A stretch of DNA of 64,000 nucleotides from Isoetes taiwanensis. Taxonomy: Eukaryota > Streptophyta > Lycopodiopsida > Isoetales > Isoetaceae. Of this stretch, positions 10,277 through 22,745 are shown piece after piece. The stretch is from positions 9,101,105 to 9,165,104 of the forward strand of contig JAJEKV010000045.1 of assembly GCA_021234155.1 (NCBI GenBank), in the 5' to 3' direction. The position numbers and the translations under genes are program-made. A model generated the notes under the pieces. It saw nothing but the letters and a program-made list of their open reading frames with translations, ran no database searches and was not told where the DNA came from. Within the stretch, counting starts at the first letter, position 1. Every line of letters begins with the position of its first letter.

Positions 10277-11980
10277 ACTTGATCCCCGAAGTGAGGATCT
10301 GTCGATACTATTTGGCGCTTCCTTGTCCTAATTTGAATTTCGAGCCTAAGGAGCAAAGGCTCAAGCGACAGGGAAACCGATTTCTAAGGGCGGCCCTTCA
10401 CTATCACTCTTTCTCTCGTTATGGCGGTTATATATAGGATTTAGGATATTTAGGGTTTTGAAATCACGTCCGTTTCCCTCGCTTACTTAATTCCGCCGTC
10501 CATTTTAAATGCCAGTCTTGTCCTATCCTGTCCCAAAAGTTTTCGTCTGCTAATCCCCGCCACACATCCCTAGCCCGATAGCTGACAAGTGTACCTTTCC
10601 TATTTTCTCTATACTACTCATTATTATGGCTATCCGTAGCTGTCATGATCCCTACTACCCGTCATGTCCAGTCATATTCGTTAATTTACGACGTTCTATT
10701 TTTTTTTTCCTGTCTCCGCCACGTGTCCCATCTTTGTAGCTGGACAGACGCCTAGCGCTATCTCCCCACTTTGCCACGTTTCATCCCCTTTATTTCCAAA
10801 TTCCTTGATTTTCCACATTTTTAATTTATTTTATTCTATACCTATACTTATTTCTTAACGGCTCTGAGTTTTGAATCGCCCGTCGCCGGAACCTTGAGAT
10901 CCTCCTCCCCGATGTTCCCCTTTGTTCTCCAATTGTGTCTGTTGAGTCGCCTGTTGTCGTTCCTTATCTATCCCGAATTTCAACTTTTCTACAACCATTT
11001 TATGTCATGATCTAGCAGTGTTACACCCTGTTCATGTACAGATATCTGGCAGTTCTTTCTCGGCCAGAGCAATCATACATTTGTATACTACATAGCTTAT
11101 TTCCTAAGCGGGATGAACCTAGTCTAATCCTGTATAAGATTTGAGAAAACTAGCGTATTAAGAACCATGAAAGCTGGGAGAAATACACTTAGCTGGACAT
11201 TCCCGTCGGATCACCCCGCACCATCGCCACCATCGCCACCATCGCCACCATCTTCAAGATCTTCATTGGAACCATTGGCTTCGAAATATGAAAGTGCTTA
11301 TGGTGAAATACCACACCCCCAAAAAAAAAAAAAAAAAAGGAATCATAATCGTTTGACAAGGTGATTCCTAGTGATTCTACGGTAAACCAGATGGTTTCAA
11401 TATGTAGCACAATTCTAAAGGGTTTCAGAGGGATTTCATTTGGATGTATCAATGACCATACTTGAATTCTTAGTCCTTAGGTCCAGTAGAAGAAATAATT
11501 ACGTCGGCTTGCTGCTTGTATTAGTCAAAGTATTCTTTATTAGGATATTGAGCTATTTTGATAGAGATTTGTGACCATGTATTTCATATTCAAAAAACTT
11601 ATCCTAAGCCAAACACATACATTTTCAACTAGAAGAGCAGGAGCTGAAGGGACCACTTAGGGGATGGCGGGAGGATATCACTATTGACGAGCAGCTTATA
11701 CATAGAGTTCATGATCGTGAACACTTTGGTGAAAATTCCACATGCATCCATCAATAGGTTCAGGAGCAACAAGTGGCAAAGTAACAATCACCTTTTGCCA
11801 AATAGGCCTGTCCATCGAGACTACAAGAATTTGGTTTGAAGGTCACTAACTGGTTAGAATTATATCATGTTGCAACTCTCAAGATTTATGCTAACCTCCA
11901 ACGCAGTTGAGTTAATGGATGAACTGAAGCACAAAGTGGAAGATTGTTTTCTACATGTATCCACCAATAAGGATCATTCA
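10277..11980. other. intergenic; simple repeats only
   Basis: No recognisable gene. A perfect ATCGCCACC nonamer repeat of about three units lies at 11222-11252, and an A16 run lies at about 11323-11338. Region 11.6-12.0 kb may be more upstream LINE sequence but shows no clear motif. Confidence 0.4.
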
Positions 11981-11989
11981 ATTGATGAC

Positions 11990-12530
11990 AGGCAGGATTG
12001 ATTTGAAGTAATGTCCAATATGCTTTGGTTCCAGATTCTTCATAGATGTTCTTGTGTTATTGTGTTGAATCAATCCTCGATTCTCAGCATTATGCCTATT
12101 GTGTAAGCAAAGGGTTGAGACTATTGCGCATTGTTTCTTTTTGTGTGATCACCTGCAGCTCTTGGCTATTTATCCGAGTACTTGGAATAAGTTGCAAAGC
12201 CAAGCCTTTCACTTAGCATCTGGAAGGTTGTTGTGGTATACATGGAAAGAAGATTATGTGTTTTTAAAGGCTTGGATACTCTTGCTGTTGCTGTCCTTCA
12301 GGATGCACAAGATAGAATTGCTAAGGCCTACCATTGCTCTTCGTTTGCTCCTGCCAAATGATAATTAATATTTGAGATTTATTTGAGTGTGTTGTCTTAT
12401 TCATAGATTGGTAGTCATAGATTGGTATTCTTTGAGATTTGATCCTGATTGTGCATTTGTATCTGTCTTTTGGCATGGATTTTCAATAAAGTTTGTCGTC
12501 CCTTAGAAAAAAAATAAAAAAATAAAATCA
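11990..12530 (+). mobile_element. LINE-type 3' fragment with zinc knuckle and poly(A)
   Basis: A plus-strand frame around 12087-12150 encodes CLLCKQ...ETIAHCFFLCDH, the C-x2-C...H-x4-C knuckle found at the end of plant LINE ORF2 proteins (zf-RVT type). The frame ends near 12368. An AATAAA lies at 12486 and an A-rich tail at about 12507-12530. No RT motifs remain. Its A-rich tail differs from the microsatellite tails of the other LINEs here, so it is another lineage. Confidence 0.55.
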
Positions 12531-12579
12531 ATACCTTCGACGCACGCGCATTTGGTATTTAAATCATAGATGCTCTCGA

Positions 12580-13325
12580 TTATAGATGACCATAATCGAA
12601 ACAAGAGATGGTCAAAGGTCCCACCATATGCTCTACGGCGTAAGATCAACAAATCTGAAAATCGAGGTAGTCTAAGGCACACCTCATTTAGAATATATAG
12701 CACAACAGTGGGGTTTTTGCCCTGTTTGTGAAGCTCAAGTGAAAACCATAGAACATTTTCTAATGGAGCCTGGAGTTGCATGCAGTGTGGGCCTGGAGCT
12801 TGGATAGTTTTGGACACTCTCTAGGGGTCAAGGAATTATTGTTGGAAATTCTTCCTAGTACAATGAAGAAGAAGGTCTTCGATATTTCTAGAGGTTGGAC
12901 TAATTGGTCAATATTGAAAAGGAGGAATACCCTCGTTTTCCCTCGGACCAAATTATTCTCTCTTCTTTCTTTTCATCTCTCTTCTCTTTCCTCCTCCTCC
13001 TCCTCCTCCTCCTCCTCCACAGCAGTCACTTAAAGGGCACTTCGGTACAAGAAGATCTCACTCCATTTCAACTCATTAAAAGAGAGAAAAAGCTAGCCAA
13101 GATGAGAGTGCAAGACATAAAAAAATGGGCGGTTAACCAAGGAGGCATGGCTATCATACGGGATCATTGGCCTTATGATCCTTGGACTGGTTATATATAG
13201 CCTTGTCTTCCTCTTCGTTCATGTGGAGAGTCTTGTTTTAGTTTTGTTATGGGTTTCATGCTCATATTCTTATCCTCCCATAGCTACTTGTGGTATTCGT
13301 AGACGTAATATTTCCTTACCTTCTC
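12580..13325 (+). mobile_element. decayed LINE fragment with ORF1-type C-terminal domain
   Basis: The plus strand first shows a zinc-knuckle remnant (CPVCEAQVKTIEHF, about 12715-12760). After a CTC microsatellite (about 12990-13017) comes a frame with LKGTSVQEDLTPFQLIKR ... GGMAIIRDHWPYDPWTGYI ending in a stop at 13200. The GT-SV-(E/D)DLTP-Q block is the C-terminal domain of L1-type ORF1 and matches the 62.1-kb copy. About 110 bp later GTAGACGTAATATTTCC resembles the LINE 3' ends in the window. Confidence 0.55.
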
Positions 13326-13329
13326 TTAT

Positions 13330-15230
13330 CTCTACTTATCCTCTTTGATGTTAATTCTTATCTCACTTATTCTCTTATTCCTCTCTAATTCTATATAGCT
13401 ATCCCTAGAAATATTCTATCTAGAGATGAAAGTATTTAAAGTTTTTTTTTTTTAATTCCTAAATAAAAGAACAAATTGTCATTCTTCTCGTTAACTTCAT
13501 CTTATTCATTGCGAATGTAGTCACATTTTATGTTTTAAAATGTACGCGTTTCTAAATCAGAAAAAACGAGATAGAAAAGATAAAATATGAAAAATCACAT
13601 AATAATCCCAAAACTAGTTTCTTTTGGTGTACAAGTTCTTCTTTTGACTGTACATGCTCCTCAAATATGTTTAGTCTTGACGCTGATTTTTTAACGGTGA
13701 AGACATAATCAGTAGATATCTGCCAAACTCTTTTTTTAATTTTAGTCCCTCACATGCATGTAGACACACATGTGCACACCACGGCGAAGAGATGCACGCC
13801 ACAGTTTTTGACCCAAGTTTGGTCTAAAGGTATAAGCATAATCATTATTTGAACATAAAGTTATACATAATCAAGTACAGATAACTCCGTGCTCTTATAA
13901 TTTAAAAACTTAGGCAGACTACTATTAAAGAAGAAACATATAATTTCTAATGGCCATACTCATGCATGTTAACACAACTAACAAAAGATATAACTAGTTT
14001 ATTGCCCTATCCTTTATACACATGTAAGGAGCAATATAGACAACATAGGTAGTAAGAGTTTATACTTTGTTCCTAAGAAGGATGGCAAAGCATATATAAT
14101 CAACGCTAAAAGGGGCTTTGCACATGGGATTGGAAGTAATTACGTTTATAATATACTATGCACGTGACAACATCCCAAAAGATCTTCCCAATTGCTAAAT
14201 GTTGTATATAAAACTGCTATTATATAAACAACTTATAGATCTCAATGCAACTACCACTAAAATCGAATCCAACAATATGATGATGTGACAACAACGCTCA
14301 TGTGACCCTACTTCAGGCAACTACGATCATAATCTTATTAACGAATTTTAAATACTATGCCAGCAAAGTTTAGTCAAGCCTTGTCGGATGACTAGCTCGG
14401 ACGTGTAGCTCTCACCTGTTGGAAAGTCAGGTGTGGAGTTATCCCATGTTGGGGAGATCGATGTGGCATCAAAGAATTTTGTCAAAGCCTAGAGGAATTT
14501 TTGATAGTTTAGTTATTGGCCCAACAAAAGTGATGTATATATATACACACACAAAGTGCCAAAGAAAATAGATAGATGGAATAACTACTATAGCTTTCTG
14601 TACAAAGCATATCATACAAACGAGAAAAGCAACTATATGTCGAGCAAAGCCAAAGGTGGTAGAGGAAAGGACTAGGACTTGAATCAATTTGAATCAACAG
14701 TTGAATTGAAATGCCATCTAACATTTGGTTTATCGATATTGCATTAGTTGGAAGCGTGATGCAGGTGATGGCAAATGGATCAGTTAGAATTCATTGATCA
14801 AGTGGAAAAGAAAGCAGAGAGTACGTGAAAACATAGACATAGACAGATAATACAAGTGTAGGCATGCAGAGGACAGAGAAGTGAATTGAATTGGATTTTG
14901 TCGTTCGGAGACTCGGAGAGATGGAGATAGAAAGAGATGATGAGATGATCTGCAGAAACTAGAAAGGCGCCATGGGCTATATTCGCTAGTACCGATGGAT
15001 AACTGTATAGGGATGCTGGGGAATACTGGGAAACAGCTAAGAGGCCATTTGAAGGGGTTGGGTAAAGGCAGAGAATGGGCCCAATATTCGAACAATGGGG
15101 GAGACATTTGTTGCCTCGATTTGACAACTTTTTCTTCCCTTTTTCAATCACTAAAACCAACATTCAAGCACCACATTTTTCCCCCAAAATTATACAAGCA
15201 CCACATTTTTTTTTACAAAAAGAAAAAGGA
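13330..15230. other. AT-rich intergenic region upstream of the PLATZ gene
   Basis: No gene, tRNA or terminal repeat was recognised. A short TATATATACACACAC run lies at about 14534-14549. The ORFs here are short and without family motifs. Confidence 0.4.
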
Positions 15231-15704
15231 ACCAAGGGAACGGCGCAGTTAACCATGTGGTAACCACGTAACCGCCGCGCTTCGCAGTTAACTGGACCGT
15301 CACCGCGCACGGGTGCAGGCCACGTTGGGTCGTACCACGGGTCCATCAGTCGGCGCAATCAAAGCCGTCCGTCCATCTACATCAATGGTTCAAATTTTGC
15401 CTCGGTTTTCCACTACACCAGAACAAGGATCGTAGCCGTCCGGAGAACCGTATCGGACGGCAGACAGCGGAGCAATTCTGCAGCCGTTGATTTGAACATC
15501 GACGGATGGAATTCGCGTCTCAGAGAAAAGGGTGGATTATGGCCGTCCGATGCCTCTCAAAGCTTCCCACGCTTTCCTTCGTGTTGAGAAGAACAAGAGC
15601 TATGGCGAGCGGCCTCTCCTTCCTCCCTTTTACGATTTAGAGCTATTCCGTCAGCTTCCTTTACCGCCTTGTTCTCCCACCTCTGGAATTCAAGCTTTGT
15701 AGTT
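15231..15704 (+). promoter_or_regulatory. GC/CpG-rich promoter and 5' UTR of the PLATZ gene
   Basis: Base composition turns CpG-rich relative to both flanks. There are repeated GCCGTCC/CGGACGG words (15361-15470 and 15540) and paired GGTAACCACG/GTTAAC words near 15248-15295. No clear TATA box was found. The transcription start cannot be placed from sequence alone. Confidence 0.5.
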
Positions 15705-17282
15705 ATGGTAAGCAGGACTCGCCATTTTTGAGCCAATTCTTCGACAAATTTAGTATAGAAAATTCAGTTCCGGCGATCTTTTATGCCTAATTTTCTATAT
15801 AGATCTTTAGATGCCTCTGATTTCTCAGTTAGATTTATGTTCTTTGCTGTATAGTCATGAATCCAACTTGGTTTCTGCAAATTTTGGTGAGGAAATGCGG
15901 AATGGGGCTGGTCTTTTTGTGCGATTTGAGCTAGTTTTTTAGGATTTTGCATTTTGTTGCGCTGAATTGTGTGCCAATTTATTATTTCTGCAAATTCTTG
16001 GGCAAAGCACGAAGCATTACGGTGAATTGAGCTAATTTGGAAGAATGTACTGAAGAATCCGTGATTTTTTTTTTCAGGTTGGGTATAATCTTTCTGCTCT
16101 GCCTCAAAGACCAGGATGGCTGGAGGCATTGTTAACTGAGAAATTCTTCATCGGTTGTTTGGATCATGAAACCATCAAGAAAAATGAGAGAAATATTTTC
16201 TGCGTCGATTGCAGCGAAAGCATCTGCCAGCATTGTCTTCCTGCACACAGAATCCACCGCCTATTGCAGGTAGAGATCTATCTAGCTGCCTAAACCGTCG
16301 TTCTATCTGCCACTAAATCTGTAAACTCCATTTTTAGTACAATTTAACAAATTCCCTTAAGTTCTCGTCGAATCTTGAAATCAATGCCGAACATCTGCCT
16401 TGAATTTGCTAAAATTGGAAATTATAGCTTTTCAAATTTGAATCCGGTTTCAAAAATTTTACTCGTTTTGCAGATACGAAGATATGTGTACCATGACGTG
16501 ATTCGTCTTCAGGACATACAGAAATTCGTGGATTGTGCTCTTGTGCAGGTATGTTACGAAAATGAAGCAAAAAAAATCCTTGTATGTTTATCTTGAAGGG
16601 GGAAGATGGTCGGAAGTAGACAAAAATTCTTTACGCAATTCACGTTTGTTGCCAAGAATTCTAAGCTTTATCCGTTGATTTGCGCAGACGTACATCATCA
16701 ATAGCGCAAGAGTAGTATTTCTAAATCAGAGACCCCAGCCAAGGCCTTCAAAAGGGCTGGGAAATGCCTGCGAAACATGCGAAAGAAGCTTGCAGGATTC
16801 TTATCGCTATTGCTCTGTTGCTTGCAAGGTGAGCTGGCTAATAATTTTTCAGTCCAGCCGATAAATTTGAGCCCAGATTGAAAAGATTTTGTAAATTGCT
16901 ATAGTCCCTGAATAGGAATGGGTTTTTTCTGCAGGTAGATGCGGTATGCAGGCGAGGCAAGGATTTGTCGAGTCTGATACCACGACATAATGCCCTGCAA
17001 TCGACGGATTTCTTCATATGCTCTCCTGAAGAGAGCCTAAAATCAGAAAACGAAGATGAGATGTCGCCCAACTCCGTTTTAGACGATCCACCGTCTCAGA
17101 CTTCCTCTGGATCGACGGCAAATGATGGGCAGGGGGCCATAACCTGCACAGCCACTACATTACCTCCCCCAAAGAAATTTAGAAGTCTTCGACCACTTGC
17201 AGTTACTAGCAATACAAAACCTGTGGCATTTGTACATACCAACCACCGGAAAGGCATCCCACACAGATCCCCATTATGGTAA
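15705..17282 (+). CDS. PLATZ zinc-binding transcription factor, five exons, 252 aa
   Basis: The coding exons are 15705-15707 (ATG only, then GTAAGC), 16078-16269, 16474-16548, 16688-16828 and 16935-17282, all with GT-AG introns and in phase 0. The protein is [20 protein letters not shown]... The first zinc signature is C28-x2-H31-x11-C43-x2-C46-x4-C51-x2-C54-x3-H58-x2-H61. The second is C118-x2-C121-x10-C132-x3-C136. Between them lie [18 protein letters not shown] and [20 protein letters not shown]. The end [12 protein letters not shown] (241-252) is the conserved PLATZ tail. Length and exon layout are normal for the plant family. PLATZ proteins are nuclear, plant-specific, zinc-dependent binders of A/T-rich DNA that mostly repress transcription, with roles in growth, seed and stress responses. 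The one-codon first exon is inferred from splice phase and is the least certain part. Confidence 0.93.
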
Positions 17283-19330
17283 AAGAAAATACCCAGGAAG
17301 CAGAAGAAGAATTGGGGTGTTTTTTTGGCTGGTGAAACAGGCCGTTTCTTTGATTTGCTTCTCTAACTTAATTGTTAAATTTAACAATGGTGGTGCTTTG
17401 TACCGTGCTCTGCTGCTGCATCTGGGAAAAAGAAATGTGATGGGTTGCTGTTTGGGTACAATCACTCTGTTTTTAGGCTGGAATTTTGTAGACTATGTAT
17501 CTAGCCCAAGGCAGGAAGAATCAGCTGCGCCGGATTTTTGGAAAGAGGGCTGTGCCGGCCTGCCTGGGCCCGAAATCGGATGTATTAGATCAGTTTTTCT
17601 GGCATCGAAACAACGAAGAATACTACTGTGATTATGAAGATATGGCGGATTTGGATTGAAGGATGTGTCTTCCCAAGTTTTGGTCTTTTGGGTGGAAGAA
17701 TTTTGCGAAGAAATTTGCAGACCGCCTTCTTTGTTGTTGAAGATGGTCATGAATGTGGTGATGTGCCTCGGCCTTTTTTTGTTGGCACCACTCTGACGAG
17801 GTCTTCTGCTACAGGGAAATAACTATCATATTAACCTGTTTCTAGTTTTTCCCCTTTGAATTTGAATCCAATGCCTCTCATCCCGTGGATGATTTTGGAT
17901 TTAATGCTGTCTCTTTTTCTCTTCTTAATGCTCTTCTGTTTTTGATGCTTCAGATTTTTCTGAATGGACCCTCTTTACTGCTTCAGGTTCTGTTTTTTCG
18001 TTGATCCAATTTGTATGCATCCAGATCTGTTTGTTTTGTTTATTGTTTTGGATGTTGCAGCAGCTAAGTTTGAGCTGAAAATTTATGGATTCAATCTGAA
18101 TCTGCGTGGGCTAGGTATGCACTGTGCAGACAGAAACCTTGGATTCTTCCCTGCGAGAGGGATCGGGGATTCCTTGTGATTGTAGACTAGTTTTTTTTCC
18201 AGGATTTCAAGTGTTGAGTCAATCCAGCCTTAAAAATTCAATGCACATCTGATGGCGTGCAATCTAGAAAATGCATCTAGATTCTTGCAGTGGGCTGCAA
18301 TTTTTTTAATCCGGGGCAGTGGCCAAAGACTATTTTGCGCAAGTAGATGCATGTGGGCCGTGGGCAAAACAAAAGAAAATAGCTTTGTTTTGTCGATTTA
18401 GTTAGGATTTGACAGAGATTCGGAGTGTTTGACAACAAAACGAAGCGTTTTTTGGAGTGGGGAAAAAAAAGGAGAGATATAACGGGCTGATTATGATTGG
18501 ATTGATGGCTATTAATGGCACTGATATAAATGTATGGCGGAAGAATGGGCCATTTGATACATACAGAGATAAAGAATACAGATATTACAGAGATAAGAAT
18601 AAGGGATTTTGTTTTTGTTTAATGGGATGCATCGGGCGGTGCAAAAAAGGAGGCAGCAGCAGGACCAAGGGTTAAACAGGGCAGGGACAGGTGGGTATAA
18701 TCTGGCAGGAAAAGATTGAGAGACTCATTCTACTACAACGAGCGACAAGAACAAGGCAAAAATTTTGTGAAATTTTTGGAGATAGCATAAGACAGATTTG
18801 GGATAGGTAGGGATAATCTGGCAGGAAAAAAAGGTTGGAAATTTTGGAAAATTGTTGTGTAGTGTAGGTATAGTGTAGGCCTAGTCCTGGCATGGGAGTG
18901 CAGAAACAAGAAGGGGGGATGCTTTATTCTCTGGAATTGGAGCAGGTAGGTACCTGTGGCAAGCGGGGAGGTACCGAGCGGCCTGTGAAGAGGGTACCAA
19001 GTTGGGGGGGAAAGGCTGGCACCATAGTTGAAGTGCTGGTGCAGTAGGGTAGGGGTGGCAGAGAGGGGTCCGGCGGGAAGCATGGCATGGGTGGTCTATT
19101 CCTCTGTTTTTCTGTTGCGTTCTGTTGCGTTGCGTCGCGTAGGGTAGCCTTTGTTTTTGGGCTTGCCAACTCACGTGTTGGCTCTAATTTCTTCTTACCT
19201 ACTCCGTTCTACCGCAGCCTCCTCTCTGTTAGCCATCACTTTCTCCTTCATCCTTCGTCTGTGTGCGGTGATCGTCTACGGTGGACTATTCGAAACTTCT
19301 TCTCTCCTGGCTATAACGGGCGTCCGCTTA
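17283..19330 (+). other. PLATZ 3' UTR and downstream region
   Basis: T-rich sequence follows the stop codon, consistent with a 3' UTR of unknown length. The phrase TAATCTGGCAGGAAAA occurs twice (about 18697 and 18810). No further gene was recognised. Confidence 0.45.
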
Positions 19331-19933
19331 CCGTGCATTAATATGTAGTTTGGAGATATCCGGTCCCTACATCAGCCTTTTATTTCCTCCCATTTTGGTC
19401 ATTTTTGTAACGCCACTAACCGTCATGATCTTATCCCTATATCAGCCACTTCCATTCCACAGTGGTGATTCCGGAAACCTATATCAGCCCACGTCTCGCC
19501 CATTTTTATTTTTACACATATTACATGCCTTTACATTTGCAAACATAGTAACATGCTCTTCCAAATGGGTTGTTTGGGTAAAGGTAATCACTTTTTGTGA
19601 TCCATGAAATAAGATAGACACTTGTAGATGTGTTGAGATCTTTTCAATTGTAGTAGACACGTATAAAACGGAGTTGTAATCTTCAAGCTATATTGTTTTA
19701 AGTAGGGCACGTTCCCATGGAGGCTGACCCGACCGCAATTTTTGAAGCTCAAGCCGAAGCCAAAGTATTTCAGTGTAACGACTCTAGATTCCCCTTCAAA
19801 AGCAATGTAAGGCAAGTGGGTTTGCCTTCCGGTAGTTTCCGCATCCATTCTAATCAAGAATGGCAAATCACTATGGAAAACCTGTAGAATTCGGTTAAAT
19901 TTTGCCTTGACGTCATGGAACAGGAAGGGGTCA
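19331..19933. other. intergenic with recurring CTA(C/T)ATCAGCC words
   Basis: Words of the form CTACATCAGCC or CTATATCAGCC recur at about 19368, 19437, 19479 and again near 20420-20520, each next to GGTCC or CCGG. They suggest one repeat family of unknown type. A 130-codon minus-strand frame (19588-19980) has no recognised domain. Confidence 0.35.
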
Positions 19934-20035
19934 GGCATTCTTGCCAACCCCCTGACCTGCAAAATCCGGTCGCGGCTCAATGGCGCTCTTGGATTCTGAC
20001 CGGATTCTGCAGGTCAGGGGGCTGGCAAGAATGCC
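19934..20035. repeat. near-perfect 38-bp inverted repeat with 26-nt loop
   Basis: The left arm 19934-19971 and the right arm 19998-20035 pair at 36 of 38 positions; the arm core is CCCCCTGACCTGCA. Weaker complementarity continues outward for about 35 bp on each side (ATG-GAAC-AG-AAGGGG against its counterpart). Transcribed, it would fold into a long hairpin. It may be a microRNA-like or siRNA locus, or the join of two inverted copies of a repeat. Confidence 0.8.
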
Positions 20036-22150
20036 CTCCCCCTTCTCGTTCCACATCACTCCAAGCATTGTAGAAATCAGATGGGACTTTTGAGAACTTC
20101 AATCCGCTACCGAGCACTCATGGGAATCATCGGACCTGATCTCAACCAGTTGAAGTTGGGTGCTCCATGAGAACATACCATACCCTAAGTGGTCTAATTA
20201 AGCATACGTTGTCAATTTCAACTCCAATTTATATCAATGTTATTTTGTTGAAAACATATTATGTGTATGTACAATCTTCATGAAGACAGCTTTCGATTTT
20301 GATAAGCCATAAAAACTATATTATCCTATATATTTACTGAATGCTCTTGATTTTGGGGGACATTTCAGTAATGGCAGAAAAAATATTAATTTTCCCTTTC
20401 TAATAAGGCCTATTCTTGTTTACGGATCCCTACATCAACCATTTGACACTATCCACCGTGGAGATAACGGGCTTCCACATCAGCCTGGCTTTGGGTGATA
20501 CCGGGGTCCGATATCAGCCTCCAGTTTAGTCGTGCAAAAAGGCCCCTCTCCTTGTGTAACGCATAATATTTGAATATCTTTGGCGGGGCCCTTTCGAATT
20601 TTTGTGAAGTAGCACTTTGCCTTGGGTAGGTAAGATTGGCCCCATTATGTCCAAACATCGTACTTTGGCGTGTTTGTATTTATGGAAATGTCGCATGGCT
20701 TTTGAATAATGTTAGTGTTTGCGTGGACCCCATCCCTGCGGAGATTTCCATAAAGTGCAACGTGTCCCCTCCATTTCCCGCCAGTTTTTTCTTCTTTGCC
20801 AGCTTGGGCTTTTGTTCTTGCTTTGCAAGTTTGTGATCGAATTGATGTTTATAAATCCAAGGTCCGTTTTATTGTTCTTAAGCTTCATACGACAACTTGT
20901 ACATTTTGACTTTCTCCATTATAAAAATACCTTTGCCTTTGAAGAAGCTACTAAAAGTAGTAAGGACTACTTCAAAAGATATACAACACAATCTTGGTAT
21001 ACTTGTAGACTAGTACTAACTAGTGCACTTTTTGCAACAAATGAAGAGCTCTTTAAACAAATAGATAGAAACCGATAGATGCATTGGATCTTGTCATCTT
21101 CCTCTTTAGATTAAGGTTTTGAAATGCACATTTATCCCCCCCTTTTCTTGACGAACTAAAAGAATCTACTAGTCAAAAATAAAAATTTCAAAGTGTAGCT
21201 ATCTCTTCTATCTATCAGTGTAAGCATAAAAGTTTCTCCCAAAAGATGAGCCTAAAGCATTATGTACATACTCCAGTATAGAATGAGACTGATAATAAGG
21301 GTTAATCTGAAGATATTGAATAAAATACAGTCGTTCACTTCTTACTCATGGGACAAAGGCTTGTAAGCGATTAGTATTTTAGCCTGGCCTATAACAATTA
21401 CACCGCGAGCAAATGAATAAATGGCATAGAAAATGTCTAGTCTAAAATGCCTCCAGATTGACCACATGAGCCAATCAGACCTAAGATGAAATGCCTTCTA
21501 CCTAGCTAGGGTGCATGCATGTGGGTAAGATGCCAAAAGACATTGGCTTTCTAGTGTACCGTCAAATAAACCTTGTAGTCAGAACCATGTCGGTTGAAAC
21601 AAAGCAGGCATACTGCAGTGACAAGGAGGCATTAGCATGCAAGCACATATATATAACTTACCATCAAAGTACAGAAACTTTAGGATAAAGCAACTTATCC
21701 CAAATTCTAATCTAACTTTGCTCATTTCCAAATCATAAACTTCGAATTCATTGAGGGTGGCTTTTCATATTCTTTAATACTTTGCATATCATTCTATGAG
21801 GAGACTGGATTTGAACCATTTCAACGAAGATACCCTCTTGGTGAGTCTTAGTTCTTCATCCTAAAAATTAGCTTGTGTTCACTAAGCTTGTCACATTCCA
21901 CTTAACCATACTTAGTTCGGAAATTCAGAAACCAGCCTTTCTTACATTTGTACCTATCACACATATCATACCCATTGTATGTAGTATGAAATTTATTTGC
22001 ACTTAACAACTATCAATTTACTTCAACCTTAAAGGTAGACAATGGTAACAATGCTTTAGGAAAATCCAACTATTTTTACCACTCCTTCAATAGCAACTTT
22101 TTTCCCCTAACAACATTTGTATAGATAGTTTAGGAGGTATCCATGCAATC
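20036..22150. other. AT-rich intergenic, no gene seen
   Basis: No domain was recognised. A 119-codon plus-strand frame (20719-21078) shows no family motif and is probably chance. Confidence 0.4.
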
Positions 22151-22151
22151 T

Positions 22152-22200
22152 CCCCCCCCCCCCCCCCCCAAAAAAAAAAGAAAAGAAAAAAGAAAAAGAA
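22152..22200 (+). repeat. C18 run followed by A/AAAAG-rich tract
   Basis: A homopolymer C run (22152-22169) abuts a poly(A) and AAAAG tract. The run is also a likely place for assembly length error. Confidence 0.8.
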
Positions 22201-22264
22201 CAACCCTCTTTGACATGTAGAAAAGTCAAGTTTTATGGTGTTTTTCTATGGACACAATATTTTT

Positions 22265-22745
22265 AGAATAGAATAGAATAGAATAGAATAGAATAGAATA
22301 GTTTTTTTAACGTCCATGGAGACAAATAGGTCATGGGACCCATACAATGGGCTAGTACAATCATTACTACTAGGATTAAAAAACCCCTGCCTCGAAAGGT
22401 TTTCAAGGGAAAAACCTTTGCAGTAATGATGATACTAGACAAGCGGAGATAATGACTATTGAGGGCTCAGTAATTGCAGACGTTTATCTAGAACCTCAAG
22501 TATGTATAATGCCAAGTCATGCGTGGAATGGAATGCTAAGGTCAAAAAATGATTCCGGACTATCTCAAAAGCAGGGCAACTCAGAAGAGTATGGCTTTCA
22601 TCTTCAATAACCTGTAACTGGCAAGATGCACATAATAAACACTTCATTAGGGCGGATTTGGGATCTCAAAATGGCATCGTAAGAGCCATTCCATGTTAGA
22701 TTTCTTATTCTCCTCCCCAATGCCATGTAGATTACCTACCCTTTA
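22265..22745 (-). mobile_element. LINE fragment C: ORF2 C-terminus, 3' UTR, hairpin, (TATTC)n tail
   Basis: The minus strand reads RRIRNLTWN then, after a frame shift, KCLLCASCQLQVIEDESHTL ... LSCPAF (22647-22456), a zinc knuckle C-x2-C...H...C of LINE ORF2. It continues to a 3' UTR containing CCCTTGAAAACCT, then GGGTCCCATGACC ... GTCTCCATGGACGTTAAA, and a TATTC tail (plus-strand GAATA units at 22265-22301). It is 5'-truncated. Confidence 0.8.

Noticed and set aside
14784-15163. Overlapping minus-strand ORFs of 107 and 121 codons
   Set aside because: Low-complexity Ser/Pro/Leu text in CT-rich DNA with no domain.
15764-16129. 121-codon minus-strand ORF
   Set aside because: It is antisense to PLATZ intron 1 and exon 2; the plus strand has splice sites and conserved residues.
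17197-17631. 144-codon plus-strand ORF
   Set aside because: It overlaps the PLATZ exon 5 end in another frame and the 3' UTR; no domain.
20719-21078. 119-codon plus-strand ORF as a gene
   Set aside because: No conserved motif, atypical composition and no supporting context.
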